Below are positions 36,495 to 44,921 of a DNA stretch of 64,000 bases, piece by piece (the first letter of the stretch is position 1; each line of letters begins with the position of its first letter). The translations under genes were made by a program, and so were the position numbers. Location of the stretch: positions 232,056 to 296,055 of the forward strand of contig WGMR01000005.1 of assembly GCA_016124955.1 (NCBI GenBank), read 5' to 3'. The notes beneath the pieces are model-generated. The model was not told where the DNA came from and searched no databases. It saw only the letters and a program-made list of their open reading frames with translations. The DNA comes from Alphaproteobacteria bacterium. GTDB taxonomy: Bacteria; Pseudomonadota; Alphaproteobacteria; UBA9219; RFNS01.

Positions 36495-37271
36495 TCAATC
36501 CGAAAAGAAAATGCCGGTCAGCAGGTAGTTGCTGACGAGGATGAGGATCGAGGCGGAGACGACCGCATTCGTAGTCGCGGTGCCGACGCCCGCCGCGCCG
36601 CCCTTCGAATTGTAACCGCAATGGCAGCCCATGAGCGCGACGATAAAGCCAAACACCGAAGCCTTGACGAGGCCGGAGGTCACGTCGATGGGTTCAAGAT
36701 ATTCCCATGTCTGGCTGATATAATTGGCGGCGTTGAAGCCGAAGCGGTAAACGCTGACGATAAAGCCGCCGAAAATGCCGATGATATCCCCCACCAGCAC
36801 GAGGCAGGGCAACATGATGACGCCGGCGAGCAACCGCGGCATCACAAGGTATTTGAGCGGGTTGGTGGAAAGGGTTGTGAGCGCATCGATCTGTTCGGTC
36901 ACGCGCATGGTGCCGATTTCCGCGGCGATGGAGGCGCCGATACGCCCCGCCACCATCAGCCCGGCAAACACGGGCGCCAGTTCGCGCGTGATCGAAAGCG
37001 CCACGACGGTCGCGATCGCGCTTTCGGCATTGAGGCGGGAGAAGCCGGTATAGCTTTGCAGCGCCAGCACCATGCCTGCGAACAAGGTGGTGAGGCCGAC
37101 GACCGGCAGAGAGTAATAGCCGATATCGAGCATCTGCTTGAATATTTGCGAAAAGTAGAAAGGCGGGCGCACCACATGCGAAACCGAGCGCCCGGTAAAG
37201 AGCGCGAAGCGGCCGGTGGCGCGCACAAAATCGATAAAGGCGCGGCCGAGAAGGGCGAGTGGGTTTGTCAT
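36495..37271 (-). CDS. mlaE: ABC transporter permease MlaE
   Basis: Membrane component of the Mla system, 258 residues. Family pattern: GRSVSHVVRPPFYFSQIFKQM (N-terminal amphipathic helix), LTTLFAGMVLALQSYTGF, VVALSITRELAPVFAGLMVAGRIGASIAAEIGTMRVTEQIDAL, the last being the conserved cytoplasmic coupling loop. Five to six hydrophobic segments follow. ATG 37271 is preferred over an upstream in-frame start, which would overlap alr. Order alr-mlaE-mlaF with small gaps suggests cotranscription. Confidence 0.88.
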   Translation of the reverse strand: MTNPLALLGRAFIDFVRATGRFALFTGRSVSHVVRPPFYFSQIFKQMLDIGYYSLPVVGLTTLFAGMVLALQSYTGFSRLNAESAIATVVALSITRELAPVFAGLMVAGRIGASIAAEIGTMRVTEQIDALTTLSTNPLKYLVMPRLLAGVIMLPCLVLVGDIIGIFGGFIVSVYRFGFNAANYISQTWEYLEPIDVTSGLVKASVFGFIVALMGCHCGYNSKGGAAGVGTATTNAVVSASILILVSNYLLTGIFFSD

Positions 37272-37293
37272 GGTCTGGTGCGCAGGTCGGCCT

Positions 37294-38391
37294 TCAGGAA
37301 TAGATTCGCCGGATACGGGACCCCAGCGATGTAAGGATTTCATAGCTGATCGTTTTAGCTTCTGCAGCAATTTTATCAACCGGGCGGCTGGGGCCGAATA
37401 TTTCGGCCAAAGTGCCGGGTTTTACGCTGTTTTCCGGCAACCCGGTGATATCGACGGTAATCAGGTCCATCGAGACCCGGCCAATAACCGGGGCCGCTAC
37501 CCCGTTTATCCATACCGTCCCGGTATTGCCAAGGGTCCGGTGGTAGCCATCGGCATAGCCAAGCGCAAGCGTGGCTGTGCGGGCGGGCCGGGCGAATTTA
37601 TGGGTTGCGCCGTAGCCAATGGTCATGCCTTCGGCCACATCGCGTACCTGGATCACGGGGCTATAGAGCGTAACAACGGTCTGCATGGGGTTGGGCTTTC
37701 CGGGCAGGGGGTTGCCGCCATATAGCGCGATGCCTGGCCTTGTCATGTTGAAATGCGCATCCTGCCCGAGGTAAATGCCGCATGAATTTGACATGCTCGC
37801 CGGTGCGGCCGGCAAGCGCGCAAGCGCGGCGCGAAAACTTTCGATCTGCCGCCGGTTCATGGGGTGGCCCGCTTCATCGGCGCAGGCGAAATGGCTGGCC
37901 CACATGACGGCGTTGATGCCATCGAGCGCATGCGGATCGGTGCACAACGCATCCATCTCGCCGGGCGTGAGGCCGAGCCGGTTGATGCCGGTATCGATAT
38001 GGATGCAGGCCGGCAGTTTTTTGCCGCGCGCGGCTGCAAACGCCTTCCATTGCGCTATCGCCCCCGGGTCGTTGAGAACGGGCACGATATTATGCGCAAG
38101 CAAATCTTCCGGCGCGGCATCCGATACGCCGTGTAGCGCAAAGAACACGGCATAGGGCGCGATGGCGCGCAACCCTATCGCTTCGCTCGCGTAGGCCGTG
38201 AAGAATGTTTTGCAGCCTTGTTCGGAAAGTTTCTGTACCACCGCTTCGGCGCCAAGGCCGTAGGCATCCGCCTTGACCGCGGGGGCGGTTTCGGCGCGTG
38301 CGGCCTCAAGCTTCAGTGTTTTGTAATTGGCGGCAAGTGCCGCCAGATCGACCCGCGCGAAAGGCGCAATGATGCGCGACGGATCAGGCAT
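37294..38391 (-). CDS. alr: Alanine racemase
   Basis: PLP enzyme making D-alanine for peptidoglycan. The PLP lysine is Lys40 in PAVKADAYGLG. HIDTGINRLGL, GIALYGGNP and TIGYGATHK are family segments, the catalytic Tyr region is the last. It is 365 residues, typical. The start at 38391 lies one base after the dnaB stop; the frame upstream is only the shadow of dnaB. Confidence 0.92.
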   Translation of the reverse strand: MPDPSRIIAPFARVDLAALAANYKTLKLEAARAETAPAVKADAYGLGAEAVVQKLSEQGCKTFFTAYASEAIGLRAIAPYAVFFALHGVSDAAPEDLLAHNIVPVLNDPGAIAQWKAFAAARGKKLPACIHIDTGINRLGLTPGEMDALCTDPHALDGINAVMWASHFACADEAGHPMNRRQIESFRAALARLPAAPASMSNSCGIYLGQDAHFNMTRPGIALYGGNPLPGKPNPMQTVVTLYSPVIQVRDVAEGMTIGYGATHKFARPARTATLALGYADGYHRTLGNTGTVWINGVAAPVIGRVSMDLITVDITGLPENSVKPGTLAEIFGPSRPVDKIAAEAKTISYEILTSLGSRIRRIYS

Positions 38392-38392
38392 T

Positions 38393-39922
38393 TCAGCCGT
38401 TGTCGGGCCCGGCCGGGGTGAGCGGGTTTTCATAGCGCTTTTCGAGATCGGAGAAACGGGTGAAGCGACCGTCGAAATGTAGCTCAACCGTTCCCGTGGG
38501 GCCATGGCGCTGCTTGGCCACAATCACCTCGGCGATATTGCGGATTTGCTCGCCGCGTTCCTGCCAGCGGGAATAGCGCGTGTTGAATTTTTCCTGCGGC
38601 TCGTCCTCGCGCTGCTTGGGCTGGTGCATCGCGTGATAGTATTCGTCGCGGTACACGAACATCACGACGTCGGCATCCTGTTCGATCGACCCTGATTCAC
38701 GCAGGTCCGAAAGCTGTGGATGCTTGTCTTCGCGCGATTCAACGTTACGTGAAAGCTGCGAAAGCGCGACGACCGGCAGATCAAGCTCCTTGGCCAGCGC
38801 CTTAAGCCCGCGGGTAATTTCCGAAACTTCAAGCACGCGGTTTTCATCGCGGCGGCTGCCTGACCCGTGCAGAAGCTGGAGGTAATCGATCAGGATCATG
38901 CCAAGGTGCGGTACTTGCCGCTTCAGGCGGCGCGCGCGCGTGCGGAGCGCCGAAATGGAAAGTGCGGGCGTATCGTCGATATACAGCGGTGCGGAGGAAA
39001 GGAACTGCGAGGCTTCGAGAAATTTGTTGAAGTCGTCGGACTTGATTTCGCCGCGGCGGATTTTGTCGGACGGAACCTGCGAATATTCACCGAGCAAACG
39101 CGTGGCCAATTGCTCCGACGACATTTCGAGCGAGAAGAAGCCGACGGCGGAGCCTTCCTTGCCCGTCGTGTCGTGGTAGGCGCGGGCGGCGTTGAAAGCG
39201 ATGTTGGTTGCAAGCGCCGTTTTGCCCATGGCGGGGCGGCCGGCGATGATGACAAGGTCTGATTTCTGGAAGCCGCCAAGCTTGCGGTCAAGATCCTTCA
39301 GGCCGGTGGTCACGCCCGTGACGTGGCTTTCGCGCTTGAAGGCAGCTTCGGCCATGCGAATGGAGCTGCTGAGCGATTGCGTTAGCTTCGTGAAGCCGCG
39401 TTGCAGCTCACCGCTGGTCGCGAGATCGAAAAGACGCTGTTCGGATGTTTCAATTTGTTCGGTGGCGCCGCGTTCGATTTCCTGCTGGTAGGCGTCGTTG
39501 ACCATATCCTCGCCCAGCACGATAAGCTGGCGGCGCAGGTACAAATCATAGATCAGGCGCCCGTAATCTTCGGCGTTGATAACGGTGACGACGTTGGCGG
39601 CAAGCTGCGCGAGGTAATTGGCGCCGCCGACAGCCGTGAGCGCCGGGTCATTTTCAAACACACCGCGCAGGGTGCGCGCGTCCGCCACTTGCCCGCGGTT
39701 CACGAGCGCGGCGACGGCGGCATAGATACGCCCGTGTGCCGGGTCATAGAAATGTTCCGGCTGCATGAAATCGCCGACTTTTTCGTAAGCGATGTTGTTG
39801 GTGAGAATGGCGCCCAGAAGGGCCTGTTCGGCCTCAAGATTGTGCGGGGGGCTACGCGGCACGGCCTGCTGCGCTACGGGGAAGTTGCGGATGTTTGCGG
39901 GCAAGGTTGTTTGTTCGGCCAT
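38393..39922 (-). CDS. dnaB: Replicative DNA helicase
   Basis: Hexameric 5'-3' helicase at the replication fork. The N-terminal collar domain starts at PPHNLEAEQALLGAIL; the RecA-like domain has Walker A AGRPAMGKTALA, Walker B GMILIDYLQLL, and SQLSRNVE with RDE..AVMFVYR-like sensor residues. It is 509 residues with a short Gln-rich N-terminus. No intein is present. It is the first gene of the dnaB-alr-mlaE-mlaF run; the 172-bp upstream region is AT-rich and holds a GAATC site. Confidence 0.95.
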   Translation of the reverse strand: MAEQTTLPANIRNFPVAQQAVPRSPPHNLEAEQALLGAILTNNIAYEKVGDFMQPEHFYDPAHGRIYAAVAALVNRGQVADARTLRGVFENDPALTAVGGANYLAQLAANVVTVINAEDYGRLIYDLYLRRQLIVLGEDMVNDAYQQEIERGATEQIETSEQRLFDLATSGELQRGFTKLTQSLSSSIRMAEAAFKRESHVTGVTTGLKDLDRKLGGFQKSDLVIIAGRPAMGKTALATNIAFNAARAYHDTTGKEGSAVGFFSLEMSSEQLATRLLGEYSQVPSDKIRRGEIKSDDFNKFLEASQFLSSAPLYIDDTPALSISALRTRARRLKRQVPHLGMILIDYLQLLHGSGSRRDENRVLEVSEITRGLKALAKELDLPVVALSQLSRNVESREDKHPQLSDLRESGSIEQDADVVMFVYRDEYYHAMHQPKQREDEPQEKFNTRYSRWQERGEQIRNIAEVIVAKQRHGPTGTVELHFDGRFTRFSDLEKRYENPLTPAGPDNG

Positions 39923-40094
39923 GCGTATGCTCTATCGCGAATCGTTCGTCGGCCAAAACACTATAATGTCCTGTGGATATCCGTGTTGTGAATAATGGGG
40001 AAAACTTTGATAATCAGATAATTATTATGGTTTATTCGTTTATATTCTGAAGTTTATTAAGCCGCGCGTCCCATGCCGTTGTGGCTGGCGGTCG

Positions 40095-40820
40095 TTACCC
40101 GGCCAATGCCACGACGATGCGGCGGTTCTGTTTGCCCTTACTTTCGATCTTCACGACCTCAACCTTGCCTATTTCCCCGGTATTTTGCACATGTGTGCCA
40201 CCGCAAGGCTGGAGATCGATGCTTTCCCCTATTTGCAGCAAACGTACGCGCCCGGCGCCCACGGGCGGCTTGACCGACATGGTTTTGACCAGCTCGGGCC
40301 GTGCGGCAAGCTCTTCGTCCGTGATCCAGCGTTCCTGTACGGGGTGATTTTCCGCGATCAACTTGTTCAACCGCGTTTGCAGGTTTTCCTTGTCCGCAAC
40401 CTCGCCCGGAATATCGAAATCCAGACGGCTTTTATCAGTCCCTACCTGTCCGCCGGTCACGGGGAAGGGCACAAGGGCGGAAAGCAAATGCAGGCATGTA
40501 TGCATGCGCATATGTTTGTGCCTGCGATCCCAATCGAGCAAAACTTCAACCTCGGTTCCCGGTGGCGGGGCGGCTGCATTATCGTCAAGGACATGCAGCA
40601 CATCTTCGCTGCCGGGGCTATCGGGTTGCCTGAATTTCCTGCTTTCCTTGATGCGGGCTTCGCCGCCCGACCATTTCATGGTGCCGCTGTCGCCCGGTTG
40701 CCCGCCGCCAAGCGGGTAAAATACGGTACGATCCAGCCGCACGCCCTGTTCATCGGCATGTGTCACCGTGGACTTGCAGCCTTTGGCATAGGGATCGGTG
40801 CGGAATAAATAATCGGCCAT
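40095..40820 (-). CDS. Alanyl-tRNA editing protein AlaX
   Basis: Free-standing editing domain that hydrolyses mischarged Ser-tRNA(Ala) or Gly-tRNA(Ala). Zinc ligands: His107 and His111 in HTCLHLL, and Cys/His in the C-terminal CGGTHVQNTGE. The N-terminal FYPLGGGQPGDSG block is the AlaX-L/threonyl-alanyl synthetase second additional domain. It is 241 residues. ATG 40820 fits the family start; the longer frame overlaps lolD-like DNA. It stands alone between dnaB and the exporter genes. Confidence 0.88.
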   Translation of the reverse strand: MADYLFRTDPYAKGCKSTVTHADEQGVRLDRTVFYPLGGGQPGDSGTMKWSGGEARIKESRKFRQPDSPGSEDVLHVLDDNAAAPPPGTEVEVLLDWDRRHKHMRMHTCLHLLSALVPFPVTGGQVGTDKSRLDFDIPGEVADKENLQTRLNKLIAENHPVQERWITDEELAARPELVKTMSVKPPVGAGRVRLLQIGESIDLQPCGGTHVQNTGEIGKVEVVKIESKGKQNRRIVVALAG

Positions 40821-40866
40821 GAGGTAGCATATAGGCCTCATCGGCTTACAATCAAGGGGAGCGGAT

Positions 40867-41544
40867 TTAATCTTTATGGATTTTTCCGTCCACGATCGTG
40901 ATGGTCCTGTCGGCCATAGAGGCAAAATCATTGTCATGGGTAACGGCGACCACGGCGCGGCCATGTTCATGCGCAAGTTCGCGCAATATCTTCTGCACCG
41001 TGGTGCTTGAGGCGGTATCAAGGTTGCCGGTCGGCTCGTCCGCGAGGATCAGGATGGGTTCGTTGGCAAGTGCCCGCGCGATGGCGACGCGCTGCTGCTG
41101 CCCGCCGGACATTTTCTTCGGAACCTTGTGCGCCTGTTCGGCCATGCCCAGATCGGCCAGCAGCTTGTGGCCGCGCGCATCAATTTCGTCCGGGCCGAGC
41201 TTGCCGAGCCGCTTCATGGGCAGCGTGACGTTTTCCAGCGCCGTGAATTCCGGCAAAAGAAAGTGGAACTGGAAAACGTAGCCAAGCCGTGCGAGGCGGA
41301 AATCCGCGAGGCTTTCTTCGTCGTAGGTCGAGGTATCGATATCGTTGATCCATATCTTGCCGGCCGTAGGCGTATCGAGCAGGCCGAGCAGGTAGAGCAA
41401 GGATGATTTGCCCGAACCGGAAGGCCCCATAATGGCAACAAATTCGCCGCGCTTGATCTCAACGCTTGCGTCCTGCACCAGCGTCACGGGCACGTCGCCC
41501 GTAAGTTTGCGGGTTAGATGCTCTGCCTTCAATATGGCGCTCAT
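40867..41544 (-). CDS. ABC exporter ATPase, LolD/MacB-type
   Basis: A 225-residue ATPase of the LolD/MacB/DevA group. Walker [11 protein letters not shown], signature [15 protein letters not shown], Walker [14 protein letters not shown], then the H-loop AVTHD. The FHLLPEF-like Q-loop ([15 protein letters not shown]) is typical of the group. Start ATG 41544 overlaps the permease stop by 4 bp. With the permease and an HlyD-like adaptor it forms a three-gene tripartite exporter, closer to DevBCA/MacAB organisation than to lipoprotein LolCDE, which lacks an adaptor. Confidence 0.85.
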   Translation of the reverse strand: MSAILKAEHLTRKLTGDVPVTLVQDASVEIKRGEFVAIMGPSGSGKSSLLYLLGLLDTPTAGKIWINDIDTSTYDEESLADFRLARLGYVFQFHFLLPEFTALENVTLPMKRLGKLGPDEIDARGHKLLADLGMAEQAHKVPKKMSGGQQQRVAIARALANEPILILADEPTGNLDTASSTTVQKILRELAHEHGRAVVAVTHDNDFASMADRTITIVDGKIHKD

Positions 41545-42788
41545 TGTGCACCGCCGCGCAGAATTTCCACGGGCTGCACCTGCGCGGCTTTGCTGGCCGG
41601 CAGCAAGGCCGCGACCATGGCGGCAACGATGGCAAAGCCGCCCGCGAGCGCGAATTGCTCCCAGCTCCAATCAAGCGGCATGGCGATCTTTTCCGACGTG
41701 AACGGCTGCTTGAAATGCACCTGCCCAAGCCCGAGCATCATGGCCACGCCAAGGGGCAAGCCGGTGGCCGCCCCCATACAGCCGAGCAAGATGCCCTGAA
41801 TAAGAAAGATGACCTTGATGTCCCTTGCATGGAAACCCACGGATTTCAGGATCGCGATATCGCGGTGCTTTTCCATTACCACGGTCGAAATGATGTTGTA
41901 GATGCCGAACGCCGCGACAATCAGCACGGCGCTGACAACCGTGTACATGATGATGTTGCGGATCGCGATCGTGCTCATGAAATCCTCGGTCGCTTCCTGC
42001 CACGATACGGTTTTGTAGGCGTACCGATTTTCAATATTTTGTGCGACCGCGCGAGCCTGATACGGGTCATCGAGCTTAATGATGATGCTGTTGGCACGGT
42101 TGGGGCGGTTCATCAGTGCTTGCACGCGCTTGATATCGGCGAAGGCTTGCCCGCGGTCATAGCTGTTACGGCCCGTCCGGAAGATGCCCAGCACCTTGAA
42201 GGCGCGGACCTGCCCCGTGGTGGTGGCGACCGTGATGTTATCGTTCATATTCACGGAAAGCCGCTTCGCGAGTTCGGCGCCAATAATGATGCCATCGCGG
42301 TTCGCGATCAGGTTATCGACGCCGCCTTCGAGCATATAATCCTCGATCGTCGATACGCCGGTGATTTCGGTCGGTTCCATGCCGTTGAGGGAAATTGCGA
42401 TATCGCGCCCCGCGAAGCTGACAAGCGCCTGCCCGTCCTGCGTGGCCGCCGCGCGCACGCCGGGGATCTGCTGGATGGTGTGCAATATCTGTTCGTAATT
42501 CCGAATGCCGCGAATTTCGGTTAATGGCGTAACGTTGCGGATTTCGATGGCGCCATGCTTGTTCAACATTTCAACCGGCTGACGGTTCGGTTTGCGGAAT
42601 TCATCGGAAACGGTGATATGCGGCGAATTATCGACCAGCCGTTCGATCAGATCGCGCTGCGACCCTTGCATGATAGAGGAAATAGCAAGAAAGAACGCGA
42701 CGCCGAGCACAATACCCATCAGGGACACGATGCTCTGGCGCTTGCGATCCATCAGGTGCTTGATGCTGATGAAGATCAGGAGGCGCAT
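41541..42788 (-). CDS. FtsX-like ABC exporter permease (DevC/MacB/LolC family)
   Basis: Inner-membrane permease of 415 residues. One helix near the N-terminus (SLMGIVLGVAFFLAISSI) is followed by a large periplasmic domain (about 50-270) and three helices at the end (MYTVVSAVLIVAAFGIYNI, VIFLIQGILLGCMGAATGLPLGV, FALAGGFAIVAAMVAALLPA). The coupling loop carries EKHRDIAILKSVGFHARDI, the hallmark of the FtsX/MacB family. The stop overlaps the ATPase start and the start overlaps the adaptor stop by one base. Confidence 0.88.
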   Translation of the reverse strand: MRLLIFISIKHLMDRKRQSIVSLMGIVLGVAFFLAISSIMQGSQRDLIERLVDNSPHITVSDEFRKPNRQPVEMLNKHGAIEIRNVTPLTEIRGIRNYEQILHTIQQIPGVRAAATQDGQALVSFAGRDIAISLNGMEPTEITGVSTIEDYMLEGGVDNLIANRDGIIIGAELAKRLSVNMNDNITVATTTGQVRAFKVLGIFRTGRNSYDRGQAFADIKRVQALMNRPNRANSIIIKLDDPYQARAVAQNIENRYAYKTVSWQEATEDFMSTIAIRNIIMYTVVSAVLIVAAFGIYNIISTVVMEKHRDIAILKSVGFHARDIKVIFLIQGILLGCMGAATGLPLGVAMMLGLGQVHFKQPFTSEKIAMPLDWSWEQFALAGGFAIVAAMVAALLPASKAAQVQPVEILRGGAQ

Positions 42789-43807
42789 CAGGGCTGCTTC
42801 TGTTCTGTCATGTTTGTGCGGGTGCGCGCGCCGTCTTCAAGCGCCTCCCCGGGGTTGACGACGATAACGTCATCATCGCCGATGCCGGCCTTTATCTGGG
42901 TTTGCGTGGTGCCGATGGCGCCGGCTTCCACATCCTGTTCGGCCAGCCTGCCGTCACGCACGACCCATATATTGCCCTTGCGCAGCGCGGTGGACGGAAC
43001 GAGCAGGGCGTTTTCGTCTTCTCCGACGATAATGTTCGTTTCGGCCGTCATACCGATCATCAACGGTGTTTCTTCGGGCAACGCCACGCGTACGCGATAG
43101 CTGCGGGCGATCGGGTCGCCCTTGGGCGTTATACTTTGCACCGTGCCTTCAAAAACCTTGTCCGGGAAGGCATCGGCATGGATCAGCACTTTCTGGCCCG
43201 GTTGCACGAGCGCGATGTCTTCTTCGTTCACCTCGGTGCTGACCCGTAGCGGCGCGCAGCATGAAAGCCAGAACACCGGCTGGTTGGCGGGGATAAGCTC
43301 ACCCACTTCGCCATCGCGGCGAATAACGGTGCCGTTTGCGGGCGCGACAAGTTTCATGAAATTGATCTGGCTTTGCGCGCGGGAAACTGCGGCCTTAGCG
43401 GCATCCCAGTCGGCCTTGGCCTGATCGCTCGCTTCCTTGGTGGCGTAGCCGCTTTCAAGCAGCTTGGCTTTACGTTCGTAATCCAGCTTGGCGTTCAGTT
43501 CGCGGGCTTGCAGCTCCTTGAGCGAGCCTAAAAGATCGTCGCTTTCAAGTTGCGCCATCACTTCATCTTTTTTCACCTTGCTGCCTTCGTCGGCATTCAG
43601 CTCGACCAGCCGTGCGCCGCTGCGCGCGGCGATGGGCAGCATCACGGTGGCCTCAACGGTGCCGGTGGCATAAACCGCCTGAACCGCCGGGCCGCGAACC
43701 GGCTTGGTGACGTCAACGACAGGCGGCAGCAACGTGCGCCCGGCAAATAGCGCGATGACGATAACGGCGGCAGCGAGGCTGCCAATGAGAGCTATGCGTT
43801 TGACCAT
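42788..43807 (-). CDS. HlyD-like periplasmic adaptor of the tripartite exporter
   Basis: Membrane-fusion protein of 339 residues: an N-terminal membrane anchor (IALIGSLAAAVIVIALFAG), a biotinyl-lipoyl-like half-motif (ARLVELNADEGSKVKKDEVMAQL), a coiled-coil hairpin (about 95-150), the second half-motif (INFMKLVAPANGTVIRRDGEVGELI) and beta-barrel domains. A Cys-Cys pair (WLSCCAPLR) in the lipoyl/barrel region is unusual. It is the first gene of the adaptor-permease-ATPase operon. The exported substrate is unknown. Confidence 0.85.
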   Translation of the reverse strand: MVKRIALIGSLAAAVIVIALFAGRTLLPPVVDVTKPVRGPAVQAVYATGTVEATVMLPIAARSGARLVELNADEGSKVKKDEVMAQLESDDLLGSLKELQARELNAKLDYERKAKLLESGYATKEASDQAKADWDAAKAAVSRAQSQINFMKLVAPANGTVIRRDGEVGELIPANQPVFWLSCCAPLRVSTEVNEEDIALVQPGQKVLIHADAFPDKVFEGTVQSITPKGDPIARSYRVRVALPEETPLMIGMTAETNIIVGEDENALLVPSTALRKGNIWVVRDGRLAEQDVEAGAIGTTQTQIKAGIGDDDVIVVNPGEALEDGARTRTNMTEQKQP

Positions 43808-43877
43808 GTGATGCCATCTAGTGCGTTATTTTGGCCAGATTAAGGCATTTTGCTGCTATAGCCAGCATTTTGTTGGG

Positions 43878-44513
43878 CTATATCAGCGGCGCGCCGGCCT
43901 GACTTGCCATGAACTTTTCGCGTACTTCGCTGTGGCGCAGCGCCAGCCATTGCAAAGCGATGATAGCGAGTGCGTTGCGCAGCTTATCCTGTTTCAAAAG
44001 CTCGAACGCTTCCTTGCAGCTTACAACGGTCGCTTCGATATCCTCGTTTTCCTCGGGCAGCCCGTGTACGGCGCGGGCCGGCATCTCGCTCGTATCGACG
44101 TGGCCGATGAACAGCGTAATGCATTCGCTGGCGATGCCGGGCGTCGGGTAATAGTGCAACATTTTTTGCAGGGCTATGATTCTGCACCCGGCCTCTTCTT
44201 CGGCTTCGCGCCGCGCGGTCTCTTCGGCGGTATCCTTGCCGTCAATAACGCCGGCGACGATTTCCGTAATCCACGGATCGTCGTTGCCGTTCGCGATAGG
44301 GCCGGGGCGAATTTGCCGGTTGAGCACAACCGCATCGCGGACCGGATCATAGGGAAGAAGTGCGGCGACTTGTCCGCGATCAAGCGTTTCACGCGTATAG
44401 GGCGCCGACCATCCGCCGCCGAACAGTTCATGCCGGAACGATAACTTGTCCATGCGAAAATAGCCCTGAAACAGGGCTTCGCGACCGAGTATTTCGAATT
44501 TCATCTTTGTCAT
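43878..44513 (-). CDS. ADP-ribose pyrophosphatase-like NUDIX hydrolase
   Basis: A 211-residue NUDIX enzyme close to NudF. The Nudix box reads GVIDGKDTAEETARREAEEEAG, which matches Gx5Ex7REUxEExGU except that the first Glu is Asp. The N-terminal segment (GYFRMDKLSFRHELFGGGW) resembles the dimer-forming region of ADP-ribose pyrophosphatases. It probably cleaves ADP-ribose or similar nucleoside diphosphate derivatives. Start choice between 44513 and 44504 is open. It is the last core gene before the tRNA-Asn and the element. Confidence 0.85.
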   Translation of the reverse strand: MTKMKFEILGREALFQGYFRMDKLSFRHELFGGGWSAPYTRETLDRGQVAALLPYDPVRDAVVLNRQIRPGPIANGNDDPWITEIVAGVIDGKDTAEETARREAEEEAGCRIIALQKMLHYYPTPGIASECITLFIGHVDTSEMPARAVHGLPEENEDIEATVVSCKEAFELLKQDKLRNALAIIALQWLALRHSEVREKFMASQAGAPLI

Positions 44514-44565
44514 GGCGCTTCCACGCGGTGGGCGATCATAAAATCAGACGGCGGACACGCAAAAA

Positions 44566-44641
44566 TGGCTCCCCGGGACGGGTTCGAACCGCCGACACGG
44601 TGATTAACAGTCACCTGCTCTACCGACTGAGCTACCGGGGA
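44566..44641 (-). tRNA. tRNA-Asn(GTT)
   Basis: A 76-nt cloverleaf on the minus strand, CCA encoded (44566-44568). Acceptor TCCCCGG pairs with CCGGGGA; anticodon stem GGTGA/TCACC encloses loop CTGTTAA with anticodon GTT; the T arm has GGTTCGAACC. It is intact and lies 116 bp from the broken tRNA-Leu on the opposite strand. Confidence 0.95.
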
Positions 44642-44756
44642 ATGTGCAAGGCACAGGGCCGCTTTTCTAGCGGTTGGCTGCGCTTATGGCAAGCCCTGAT
44701 TGGATTTAACGTTATTTGCCAACGGCATGGCGGATGTGCTGAATTAACCTGGCGTC

Positions 44757-44795
44757 GCGGGCATGGCGGAACTGGTAGACGCACAGGACTTAAAA
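44757..44795 (+). pseudogene. Truncated tRNA-Leu(UAA), 5' half only
   Basis: Acceptor 5' strand GCGGGCA (44757-44763), a D-arm typical of tRNA-Leu (TGGCGGAACTGGTAGACGCA), and anticodon arm CAGGA followed by loop CTTAAAA (anticodon TAA). The expected 3' strand TCCTG is absent; GCCAG follows and no variable arm, T arm or acceptor 3' strand can be found in the next 100 bases. It matches the complete spliced tRNA-Leu(UAA) 1.4 kb downstream at 34 of 39 positions. The break, in the 3' side of the anticodon arm, is a common crossover place for tRNA-targeting recombinases, so this is probably attL. Confidence 0.8.
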
Positions 44796-44848
44796 GCCAG
44801 TCAGAATATCATCGTGTTCAAAATAGTAATGTAAAATCAATAACTTCG

Positions 44849-44908
44849 TGCTAATCTGGTTTTGGAAAATGCTAGCGCATGGCTAGCACAAAACGGCGGC
44901 TTAGCACA
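44849..44908. repeat. Short repeats before the recombinase gene, possible arm-type sites
   Basis: Three direct copies of a GCTAGCrCA-type motif at 44871-44879 (GCTAGCGCA), 44882-44890 (GCTAGCACA) and 44900-44908 (CTTAGCACA), plus an inverted TGCTAA at 44849-44854. Spacing is 11 and 18 bp between direct copies. The position between the att-like tRNA fragment and the recombinase start matches arm-type integrase binding sites or an operator for its promoter. Confidence 0.45.
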
Positions 44909-44921
44909 CGGTTTTGCAGGC

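Noticed and set aside
44757..44850. Complete tRNA-Leu at the left edge of the element
   Set aside because: Only the 5' half is present; no T arm or matching acceptor strand follows.
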